DNA from: Rhizobium sp. RCAM05350
Lineage (GTDB): Bacteria > Pseudomonadota > Alphaproteobacteria > Rhizobiales > Rhizobiaceae
Assembly (NCBI GenBank): GCA_024426085.1
Contig: CP087971.1
Location: 250,812-314,811 of the forward strand
DNA length: 64,000 nt
Direction of reading: 5' to 3'
Positions 1 through 9,800 of this stretch are shown here, piece by piece (positions within the stretch are counted from its first letter, which is position 1; every line of letters begins with the position of its first letter). The position numbers were made by a program, and so were the translations under genes. The notes under the pieces are model-generated. The model was not told where the DNA came from and did no database searches. It was given only the letters and a program-made list of their open reading frames with translations.

Positions 1-489
1 GCCGCTGCCGGCCGGATCGATATTGCGTGCCAGCAATTGGCCCAGGCCATAGAACAGGCCGAGAACCAGAACATAGAGGGTGAGCGTGCGGCCGCGGCCT
101 GCGTTCGGGACCATCGCGTTCAGCCAGCTTTCGATGATCACCGACTGTCCCGCATTGACGAAACCCATCACCGCCATGATGACCATGAACACGGCAACGC
201 CGGGCTCGATGCCAAGCGACAAAAGCAGCACGGCAGACAGCGCAGAAAACGCGGCATAGGCCCGCACTTCGCCTACGGAGCGGATCAGCCGAACCGACCC
301 CATGCAGCCGATGAGAAAGCCAGCCCCCTCCGCCATAACGACAAGGCCGACAATATTGGCGCCATCTCCGTTCGCGACGATGCGCAATGGCAATAACGTA
401 TGAAACAGCCCCGAGCCCGCCGCATGGAGGGCGCCACCGGCAAGCGGTGACGCGATCGACCATGGAGACAGGCTCTGGACCGCATTCAT
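1..489 (-). CDS. MFS transporter, N-terminal half (runs off window)
   Basis: The reading frame is open from an ATG at 489 to the window edge, giving about 163 residues of the N-terminal half of a major facilitator protein. Several hydrophobic spans are visible, for example around residues 45-65 (IVGLVVMAEGAGFLIG) and 75-120. The text resembles the YcaD-like group (a VGLVVMAEGAGFLIGCMGS segment followed by a short basic loop). It starts 13 bp after the stop of the oxidoreductase at 503-2606 on the same strand, so the two are probably co-transcribed and it may import the substrate of that enzyme. The substrate is not deducible and the C-terminal half lies outside the window. Confidence 0.8.
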   Translation of the reverse strand, partial: MNAVQSLSPWSIASPLAGGALHAAGSGLFHTLLPLRIVANGDGANIVGLVVMAEGAGFLIGCMGSVRLIRSVGEVRAYAAFSALSAVLLLSLGIEPGVAVFMVIMAVMGFVNAGQSVIIESWLNAMVPNAGRGRTLTLYVLVLGLFYGLGQLLARNIDPAGSG

Positions 490-502
490 CGACCCCGCTC
501 CC

Positions 503-2606
503 CTATTCTGCGGCGACGCGCGGCGCGAAGTCCCGCGCGGCATCGACGAACGGCGTATCGCGGCGATAGGGTTTATGCATGTCCAGAGTGCCGAGTTCAC
601 GGGCGAGTTTGTGGCCACTGTGGACGGCATGGGTTATGGCGCCGGGGGGCGAGCACATCGCCGATGCGTTCGACGCTGCGGATGCCGGCGGCGGTGACGT
701 CCTCAGAGCGGGCCAGCAACGCTTCATGAAGTTCGTTGCGGGGGACACGCATGCCGACGATCAGGACCGACCGGCAGTCAATGCGAATCTGCTCGCCGTT
801 GAACAGATGCGTCAGTGTGGCGGTTTCCCCATCGAAAGCTGTGACCATATGCAATGTCGTTACCGGCACATTGCGCTTGGCAAGTGCCTTGTGCACCAGC
901 GGCAGCTCGTTGGTCATGATCGTCCAGGCCGAGGCTTGTCCCGCCGGGGTCACATAAGAGACTTCGATACCCTGAGCGGCGAGATGTTCGGTGAGCACGC
1001 CGCCCATGTAATAATTGTCGAAATCGAAGACGAGGACCGGTCCTTCCGGCAGCCGTCCCGCAGCAACATCGTCGGGCGTGAAGACATTGGCATGTTCCAG
1101 CTTTCCGACGGGGATTTCCAGCGTCGAATACAGCATGTTTGTCCATCGGGCGCCGGTGGCGACGACGACATGATCGGGGGCCAGATCGATGATCTCGTCG
1201 ACGCCCAGCGGACTTTCCAGATACATCGAGATGTTGGTCATCTCGTTCAGGCGCCCCAGCCGGTATTCGGCGACACGGTTCCAGGCCGACAGGCCCGGCA
1301 ACGTCTTCTCGAAGGTCAGGCGGCCGCCGAAGGTACGCCCGGCATCCGCCAGCGTCACCTCGTGGCCGGCCCGGCCAAGCGTCAGGGCGCATTCAAGGCC
1401 GGCAGGGCCGCCACCGACGATCAGCAGGCGTTCCTTCTTTGCTGCCGGTGACACCCGCTCCGGATGCCAGCCCCGCCGCCACTCCTCGCCGGCGGTCGGG
1501 TTCTGGGTACAACGGACGGGCACGCCGTCATGCCAGCTGGAAATGCAGATGTTGCAGCCGATGCATTCGCGGATTTCCTCCATCCGTCCTTCCCTGATCT
1601 TGGAGGGAAGGAAGGGATCGGCGATCGACGGGCGGGCGCCGCCGATGAAATCGAGCACGCCCCTGGCAGATCTGCGACACCATCGTATCGGGTGAGGTGA
1701 AGCGGCCGACGCCGACCACCGGCTTTTCGTCAGCGACTTGACGAAATCGATCACCGGCTCGTGGCTACCCTCACCGGTGAAGCGCGAGGCGGAACAGTCG
1801 GTCGGGCTCGAGTCCATCTTGACGTCGAACAAGTCGGGACAGTCCGCCAGAAGCTCGATCAGCTCGTGGGCTTCTGACGGTTGGTTCTGGCCGGGTCGGC
1901 CACGAAGCTCTTCCAGGCTGACACGCAGCGCGACGCCGCAATGCTCGCCGACGGCATCCTTGGTGACCTCGATCAATTCGCGCACAAAGCGGACCCGGTT
2001 GGCGATCGAGCCGCCATATTCGTCGGTTCGGAGATTGTATTCGGGCAAAAGGAACTCGTAACCGAGATAGCCCATGCCGGCATAGACGTAGACGATGTCG
2101 AAGCCGGCACTGAGGGCCTTGCGCGCAGCTTCTGCCTGCCATTTCAGCACGTCGCGAATGTCCGACTTGTCCATCACCTTCGGCCGCAGATTGCCCATGA
2201 AGCCGATATGCGTCGCCATCCAGGGGATGCCCGAGGGCGATAGCGGCGGCAGGCGGCTTGCCCGGTTCATGACCGCGGCACCACCATGCCAGAGCTCAAC
2301 GCCAGCCAGCGACCCATGCTTGTGAACCGCGTCCGTCATCAGCGCATGGGCGCGAATATCGTTGTCGTCCCACATCGTCGCCATAGGCAGGGGCGCGTCG
2401 TCGGAGCTCGGATCGGTGGAGCAGGCGCCGGTACAGACAACGCCCCAGCCGCCTTCGGCTTTGGCCTCGCGGAAGGCGGCGCGCACGCGTGGCAGGGCAT
2501 TGGTCATGCCGCTTGCATGCGGCACCTGATAGAAGCGATTGGGCGCCGTGACCGGGCCGATCCGCACAGGTTCAAACAGCACGTCGTAACGGGAATCCCG
2601 CACCAT
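503..2606 (-). CDS. OYE-type FMN/4Fe-4S/FAD oxidoreductase (DgcA/StcD/trimethylamine dehydrogenase family)
   Basis: About 700 residues: an N-terminal TIM-barrel Old Yellow Enzyme domain (residues 1-370), a 4Fe-4S motif CIGCNIC plus a later Cys, and a C-terminal FAD/NAD domain with GGGPAGLECALTLGRAG. Members oxidatively demethylate small amines (trimethylamine, dimethylglycine, N-methylproline). The N-terminal segment FYQVPHASGM aligns with the trimethylamine dehydrogenase segment whose Cys carries the covalent flavin; that Cys is Ala here. Frame breaks lie near 1725 and 1665 (mutually compensating) and near 645 at a run of six G; past the last one the frame continues to the stop at 503. A TetR regulator is divergent. 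The exact substrate is unknown. Confidence 0.8.
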
Positions 2607-2696
2607 GACCTTACCTCGTTCCCCTCAACCCTTTTCGGGTTGCCCGCGCTTTGGCGACTTGTTGAGAAAAGGATAGGCAGGAAAAAATATTCACGC

Positions 2697-2754
2697 AAGA
2701 GAAATTATACGGTCTTATAGTTTCTCTTTTAAGATATTGTAATAACGATATTTT
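2697..2754. promoter_or_regulatory. Two adjacent palindromes between oxidoreductase and TetR genes (candidate operators)
   Basis: A 32-bp inverted repeat at 2697-2728 has outer arms AAGAGAAA and TTTCTCTT with 13 of 16 positions paired. Immediately after it, 2731-2754 is a second AT-rich palindrome with 9 of 12 positions paired. They sit in the only non-coding gap between the divergent oxidoreductase and the BetI-like TetR gene, the expected place for the repressor to act. The assignment to that regulator is inference. Confidence 0.55.
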
Positions 2755-2879
2755 ATGGTACTAATTCGATGCCGCATCTGTTGCGAGGGTCTTGCGGCGA
2801 GATTTTTTGGGCAGACCGAAAGCCTTTGAAATCGGCGTGATGGAAATGATAAGCCTTGTTTCGAACGAGACCTGTCCGT

Positions 2880-3525
2880 GTGATCAAGACCAAGCCAGTG
2901 AAGAAGCCATCCACCCGCTTTCGGCGCGAAACGCCGGAGGACCGCCGTCGCCAACTCGGCGAGGCGGCGTTGCGCTGTATCGTCAAACATGGCAATGCCG
3001 GTGTGTCGGTGCGCCAGATCTCCCGCCGAGGCCGGCGTCACCCAGGGGCTCATCACCCATCATTTCGGCGAGATCAACGAACTGATCGCCTATGCGTTCG
3101 ACATCATGTCGGAGGGGCTGCTACAGGCGATTACCGCCGCCGTCGATGCCGCCCCGCCCTCGCCCCGCGAACGACTGGACGCCTTCATCGAGGCCTCGTT
3201 CTCCCCGATGCTGTTCGACCGCGACGTGCTCGGTGTCTGGGTGGTATTCTGGGGGCTAATCCTGCATTCGCCGCGCATGAGCGCTTCCCAGCAGAGCGAA
3301 TATTCGTCCTATGTCGTCACCGTCGAGGGATTGCTGCAGGACTTGGCCGAAGCGGAAGGCTTTGCCATCGACAACCTGCGGCTGACGTCCATTGCCTTCA
3401 CCGCGCTTCTCGACGGGCTTTGGCTTGCCTGGTGCTTGAATCCCGCCGCATTCCGCCCGGAAGATGGTATTGCGCTCTGCCGCAACTGGATCGAAGGCAT
3501 GCGGCGCAGCGCTTACGCGCAGTAG
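2880..3525 (+). CDS. TetR/AcrR family regulator, BetI-like
   Basis: About 215 residues. An N-terminal TetR helix-turn-helix (RRRQLGEAALRCIVKHG, then GVSVRQIS, AEAGVTQGLITHHFGE) is followed by a BetI-type ligand domain (YAFDIMSEGLLQAI onward). One frame break near 3025 separates RQIS from AEAGVTQG. A GTG at 2880 gives a natural N-terminus; a TTG at 2856 is the alternative. It is divergent from the methylamine-type oxidoreductase and MFS gene and probably represses them until a methylated amine binds. BetI itself regulates choline/betaine genes, but no betA or betB lies here. Confidence 0.75.
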
Positions 3526-3619
3526 CTGCTTTGCGTGCCAAGCCGTCCGATGGCGCGAGGCTGACACAGCACCGTCTGATATGGGGTGCAGATTACCGCC
3601 AGTCGCAGAAGGGCCACCG

Positions 3620-4954
3620 TTACACGGCCAAAAGAAGGGCTTTCGGAGCGAGTATCTTGACTGTCAAACCCGTGGGCTTGGCATCAGACAGCTCGATTAG
3701 ACCGTGATGGGCCTGAACGATATCGGCGACGATGGAGAGGCCAAGCCCGAAGCCTGCCTTTCCTTCCACCCGTGCGTGGTCCACCTTGAAGAAAGGTTCA
3801 AGCACCCGCGCTCGCAGTTCGCTGGGAATACCCGGGCCATCGTCCAATACGGTGATTTCATAGTCCGCCTTTGTTTCTGTCAGGCGAACCGTGACGTGGT
3901 CGGCGAACTTGACGCCGTTGTCGCAGAGATTGGTGATTGCCCGCATCATCGCCAGTGGTTTGCAATGAACGATCATTCTATCCGGCCCGTCAGTAGCGGA
4001 CCTGAAAACCGATATCGGTGAATTCAGCGCAAACGGTCTGCAGGACGCTGACGATATCGGCCTTTTGCATCGGTTCAATCGCATAGTCGTCCCTGAGATA
4101 ATTCAGGCTTTCAGTGAGCAGGCGATCGATGCGAACCACGTCCGAAAGCAGCGCATCGCGCAGGGGGCCTTCTTCCAGGCGTTCGATCCGCAGTCGCAAC
4201 CGCGTCAGAGGGGTCCTGAGATCATGACCAATCCCCCGCAGCATGCGCGTTCGTGATCCGACCATGACCCGGATGCGGCTTCGCATGCCGTTGAGCGCGC
4301 GAAAGCGCAATAATTTCCACCGAACCGCGCTCCCTGAAAATCTGGGAACGGTTTGCGATATCGGCTTCGTTGGCAGCCTGCGAAATCCGCCTGATCGGCT
4401 CGGTAATGGTTTTGATGGCAAAGAGGAAGAAGAATAACACCAGCACAATGATGGCAACGATGTAATAGGATCCCTGGCTGACGGTCGCACTGGTCAGGAT
4501 AGCATCCGAAATGCCGCTGAGAACGAGAAGCGTCGCGTCATCGACTTTCAAGGCGATGACCCTCTCGCCGTTAAGAAAAGTCCGCCAGCCTCCAATGGGC
4601 GGCGTTGCGCCATCGGTCAGGGAACAGCCATTCGACGACGGATGCAGCAGCGCCCCCGACCTCCGGTGATTCCGTAAAGCGCTCGCTGACCGAAATCGGC
4701 TGGAGCGAGAGCTTCCAGCCTGCCCGGCCGGCATTGGCGAGAATGAGGTCACGCTCCTGCGGGTTGGAAAATCTCAAAAGCTGCGCAATGGCGTTGACCC
4801 GCTCGGTGATGGTTTCCATGTTCAGGCGCGCCGGCGTCGCTTTTGCCCAGCGCTCCAACGCACGGCCTGCAACAATTACCGTCAGCAAAGCCGCAAAGAT
4901 AATGAAGGTAATCTGGCCGCGGATCGTGCCGGGTACGAGACGGTTCAACCTCAT
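3620..4954 (-). CDS. Two-component sensor histidine kinase, EnvZ/HAMP type
   Basis: About 445 residues once three frame breaks (near 4615, 4290 and 4000) are bridged. Order: N-terminal membrane segment (GQITFIIFAALLTVIVAG), a periplasmic sensor region, a second membrane segment (SYYIVAIIVLVLFFFLFAI), HAMP, a HisKA domain with phospho-acceptor His in GHDLRTPLTRLRLRIE, then an HATPase with NLCDNGVKFA, DDGPGIP and GFGLGLSIV. It overlaps the upstream response-regulator gene by 4 bp (ATGA), so the pair is translationally coupled. The divergent MipA/OmpV gene is a likely target. The signal is unknown; cationic or envelope stress is typical of this arrangement. Confidence 0.85.
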
Positions 4955-5688
4955 ATCTCTTCGACCGTCGCGGTGAACATATATCCGCCGAGCCTGACTG
5001 TTTTGACGAGAACGGGATCTCGTGCATCCACCTCGATCTTCTGTCGCAGACGGCTGATGTGCACGTCGATGCTGCGTTCTATCGGTCCGGCCAGGCCGGC
5101 ATGCGTCACCCCGAGCAACTGTTCTCTCGTCAGGACGCGGCCCGGATTTCGGCAGAATGCCAACAGGAGGTCGAACTCATGTGTTGTCATCGCCACGCGG
5201 GCGTCGCTGGGATTATGCACTTGCCGCCGGAGTGGGTCGAGACGCCAGCCATCGAAACGCAGCAGCCTTTGCCGGGGTCCATTCAGCGGCGGCAGCGCCG
5301 AGCGCCGGAGAAGTCCGCGGATGCGTGCAATCAGCTCGCGCAGGTTGAAGGGTTTGGTGACGTAGTCGTCGGCGCCGATCTCAAGGCCGACGATGCGGTC
5401 GATTTCACCATCGACTGCCGTTAGCATGAGAATGGGAATATCCGTGGTGACGCGCAGGCGGCGGCACAGGCTCAGGCCGGTTTCTCCCGGCAGCATCACG
5501 TCCAGAATGACCAGATTGAAGTTCGAAACCCGCATGCGAGCATCCATTACCATCCCGTCCGCGGCAATTTCGGCAGCCATGCCGCTTTCGTTGAGACTAT
5601 CCCTCAGCATGCCGGCGATTTGGATATCGTCCTCGACGATCAGGATTTGGGATGCATCCGGCAAAGCTCGACTTCTCTCACCGTGCAT
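4951..5688 (-). CDS. OmpR/PhoB-family response regulator
   Basis: Intact 245-residue protein with a receiver domain (ILIVEDDIQIAGMLRDSL; phospho-acceptor Asp in LVILDVMLPGETG; conserved Lys in DYVTKPFNLREL) and a C-terminal winged-helix Trans_reg_C domain (MTTHEFDLLLAF, VLTREQLLG, SIDVHISRLRQKIE). The 4-bp overlap with the downstream kinase makes them a cognate pair. It is divergent from the MipA/OmpV gene across a 233-bp gap that should hold its binding sites; I saw no clear direct repeat there. Confidence 0.93.
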   Translation of the reverse strand: MHGERSRALPDASQILIVEDDIQIAGMLRDSLNESGMAAEIAADGMVMDARMRVSNFNLVILDVMLPGETGLSLCRRLRVTTDIPILMLTAVDGEIDRIVGLEIGADDYVTKPFNLRELIARIRGLLRRSALPPLNGPRQRLLRFDGWRLDPLRRQVHNPSDARVAMTTHEFDLLLAFCRNPGRVLTREQLLGVTHAGLAGPIERSIDVHISRLRQKIEVDARDPVLVKTVRLGGYMFTATVEEI

Positions 5689-5921
5689 CCTGCCCCCGCC
5701 CTCTTTTTCTACCGGCCGTCTGACCTAGCATGGCCGATCCGGGTTTTGACCCATGTGAATATTAAGATTTGTTGCGGGAGCGCGCCACTGCCAGGCAGCG
5801 CGAAACAAGACGCAACATTATCCAACATTGCGGCCTTTGCTGCATGCCAAAACACGGCAGCGAAAACCGCTCCTTCCGCACTTGCCGATTGCAAGCGCTG
5901 AAGGCAGGAACCGGAGATTTC

Positions 5922-6767
5922 ATGCCTTACACCCCCCTCTCGATGTGCAGGCTCGGTGGCGTGCTGCCCATCGCGCTTCTGTCGGCGCTGATCACGCCGT
6001 CATCCGGATATGCCGGAGATCCTTCCCTTGCCATAGGCAAAACCATGGCACGCACGCCGATCCCTGACCGTTTCGGACCGGTTGCTCAAAAACTCCACGA
6101 CTGGGATGTGATGATCGGTGCCAGTGTCATGTACAGGCCAAAATACGAAGGAAGCAGCGAAATGGAAATTTCGCCGGTCCCTTTCATCTCGGCGATCGGT
6201 TGACCATCGATCCATCCGGCATCGGATTGAAGGTCTATGAGCGAGGCCCTTTTCAATTGGATGTCAAAGCCGGCTACGATCTTGGCCGTTCAGAAGATGA
6301 TTCGGATGATCTCCACGGTCTCGGTGACATCGATGCTGCGGCCACGATTGGCGGCAAGGCCAGCCTGGATTACGGTCCCGCTACCTTCTTCGTCTCGATC
6401 GACAAGATGATCGGTGGCAGCGACGGTCTCGTCGGCAAAGCTGGCGTCGAGTTCACGCAGCCTGTCACCGAAACCATTATTCTTGGCGCCGGCGCATCCA
6501 AGCGACGTTTGCCGACAGGAATTACATGGAGGCCTATTTCGGCATCGATGCAGGTCAGGCGGCCCGCTCTGGCTACAGGACCTACAAGGCTGGCGCCGGC
6601 GTAAAAACCATCGATCTTTCAGTCTCGGCGACCTACCTCATCAACGACCACTGGATCTGCGGGGCGAACAGAAGCTGGGTATCCTCGTCGGCGACGCCGC
6701 CGACAACCCCGTCGTCAAGGAAACCCTCCAGCCCTCAAGTCTGCTGATCCTCGGTTACCGGTTTTAG
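5922..6767 (+). CDS. MipA/OmpV family outer-membrane protein
   Basis: About 280 residues with a signal peptide (IALLSALITPSSGYAGD) followed by beta-strand-rich sequence typical of MipA/OmpV: WDVMIGASVMYRPKYEGSSE near the start and a C-terminal aromatic residue (SLLILGYRF) for outer-membrane insertion. Frame breaks near 6197, 6505 and 6655 split it. The family forms small beta barrels, sometimes linked to murein hydrolase scaffolding, and is often controlled by an adjacent two-component system, as the divergent pair at 3620-5688 suggests. Confidence 0.8.
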
Positions 6768-6868
6768 GTGCATTCAGCCACGATGCTTTGTTCCGATATG
6801 GCCCCGGGTGGAGCCCTCGCCGCAACCCCATTCGTTGAAATGTTGCTGCGGCGGCTACAACCCGTTCT

Positions 6869-9800
6869 CTACAGGATGAAATCGTCGGCCCGAAGCGCCA
6901 ACAGTCCGGCAATTTCGATCTGGAAATCCGCCCGCCCGTCGCCATCGACATCGCCGTAGACGATGGTTTTGTCCTTTACCGTACCCGGCTCGTTGTACTG
7001 GCGCTGGATCAACTGTCCTGCCTTCATGCCAAAATCACCAAGACCAAGCCATGAGAAGGCCTGATCGGCCGGTAGTTTCGTGTTGGCATCCATCGCAGAC
7101 AGGTCGATCTTGTCGCTGCCGCGAGTAAAGTCGGTGATGATGTCGCGCTTGTCCTGACCGGATTGCGAACCGAGCGAGGCGTTGTTCACATAGCCCGAAA
7201 TTCCCTTGGCCGAATCGTCGATCAAGCGGAACACGAAGGCATCTGCACCGGCGCCGCCTGTCAGCGTATCGACGCCGGTACCGCCGGCAAGTGTGTCGTT
7301 GCCGCCGCCGCCATTGATGATGTCGTTGCCGTCCCTGCCGTCCAGATAGTCGGCTGCATTCCCGCCGGTAAGTGTGTCGTTGGCGGACGTTCCGGGTACC
7401 TGTTCGACCACGTCCTTGACCGAGATTTTTATGGGTTTTGATGCTTCATAGCTCGTTCCAAGTGCGGGGTCATCCAGGCGGATGGTAATGTCGAGAACCG
7501 AATTGGTCTCGAAATCCAGCTTCGCGCCCGCCTTCAGCCAAAGCACATTTCCGCGTATCTCGAACAGAGCGGCGTCCGCCCCGGCAAGTGACAGCTTGTT
7601 GCTGCCGCCGTCGATATCGAGAACCGCCAGGTCGGCAACCTTGCGTGCCAACGCTGTGGATGCATTTTCGGCAATCGAGGTAATCGCCTGCGCGACTTTA
7701 AGCGCAGGCGCATCATTGACGGGCGTGACGGTGAGGTCGAAGGTCGAAGCGACCGGCGTCGAGTGATCCTCATTGCCGTCTTCGACCAGAACCTTAAAGG
7801 ATGCCTTGAGTGTCTCCGAGCCGTCATGACGGAAGGTGACGCGACCGGCGGCGATATCGGCGGCGGTAAAGCTTGTCGCCGCCTTGCCGCTGACCAGCAG
7901 CGTACCGCTTGTCAGCCCCGAGACAGTGAACTTGACGCCTGCGGCGCTGTCGTCCCAGGTCGGTAAAGCCGAGGTCGGCTGCGGTCAGCGTATAGGTGCT
8001 ACCTTCGGCGACCGTGGCCTTGCGATCGCCGGTCAGCACCGGCGCATCGTTGACGGGCGTGACAGTGAGGTTGAAGGTTGAACCGACCGGTGTCGAGTGA
8101 TCCTCGTTGCCGTCTTCGACCAGGACCTTGAAGGAGGCTTTGGTTGTCTCCGAGCCGTCATGACGGAAGGTAACGCGACCGGCGGCGATATCGGCGGCGG
8201 TAAAGCTCGGTGCTGCCTTGCCGCTGACCAGCAGCGTACCGCTTGTCAGCCCCGAGACGGTGAACTTGACGCCTGCGGCGCTGTCGTCCCGGTCGGTAAA
8301 GCCGAGGTCGGCTGCGGTCAGCGTATAGCTGCTACCTTCGGCGACCGTGGCCTTGTGGTCGCCGGTCAGCACCGGTGCATCGTTGCCGATCAGGATGCCG
8401 CTTGTCGACGGGATACCGTTCAGTGTCGGTACCAGATTGTTGCCACTCGCGTCACGGATCGTGCCTCCGTTGAGATCGATGCCGGCTCCGAGCGTGACAC
8501 CGCTCAAGTCCGTCTGGCTGGCGGCAATGGGCAGGCGGAAGACCAGCGCCGACGTGCCGCTGCCGCTCATATAACTCGCATAGACCGTGCCGCCGGTGTC
8601 CAGCGTCACGGCAATCCATGCGGCCCGCCACCTGCTGTGTTCACCATCACCGCGTCGTTAAAATTGACGGTGAAATCGAGATTCTGGCCGGTCACGTAGG
8701 TCCCGTTCGCAGGCGCGCTGACCGACGAGACGGTGGGTGGGATCGTATCGACGTGATAGATCCGCCCGGTGGTGTATCCGGAGGCGACGGCATTTCCGGC
8801 TGCGTCGGAAATGCCGGTGCCGCTATTTTTAAGATCGAGCCGCAAAGAGCCGTCGCCGGCGATGCCGTTGACGGTTACAGTATAAGTTCTGCCATCGATC
8901 TGGGTGACGGTCGCAATCGTGCCGGCGATAGCGCCGGTCGACGATAGCGAAAAATCGGAAACATCGACGCCGGTGACACCTTCCGTGAAGGTTACCGTGT
9001 ATTGAACGCTGCTGGCATTGGTGGTGTCGCTGTCGACACGCACGATTGACGCGACGCCGGGCCGGGTACTGTCGATGGCATAGTTGTTGGAAGCGGTCGT
9101 GCCGCTTCCGGTATTGCCCGCAACGTCCACAACGCCGGAATTGTTCAGAGTGATGAGGTTGGTCGCGTCGGTGATGCTGTTGGTGGGAGTCAACGTGGCC
9201 GTGTAGGTGATGTTGTCGGATGTGCTGAGGTTGCTCAGCGTGCCGTTGCCGGCACTGAGATCGCCGAGGCTAAAGCCGGTGACCGCCTCGTTGAAGGTGA
9301 TGGTGACCACCGAGGTTTCGCCCGCTTTGAGCGCGCTGTCGGTGACGGCGATGGTGGCGGTCGGACGTGCCGTGTCGATGGCGTAGTTGTTGGAATCGGT
9401 CGTTCCGGTTCCGGTATTGCCGCTGGCGTTCGATACACCGCTATTGTCCAGGGTGATGACGTTGCTCGTGTCGGTGATCGCGGCCGTTGGCGTGAGCGTC
9501 GCCGTCCAGGTGATGCCGCCGTCGGAAGAAGTCGCATTGCTCAACGTGCCGTTGGCAATCGTCAGGTCGGCATTGCTGAAGCCGCTGACCGCCTCGCTGA
9601 AGGTGATGGTCACGTCCGAGGTTTCGCCCGCTTTGAGCGCGGTGTCGGCGACGACGATGGTGGCGGTCGGGAGCACGGTGTCGACGGTGTAGTTGGCGGA
9701 ATTGGTGGTTCCGGCTCCGGCATTGCCCGCAAGGTCCGCCACGCCCGCATTGGCCAGAGAGATGAGGTTGGTTGCGTCGCGGACATTGGTGGTGGGCGTA

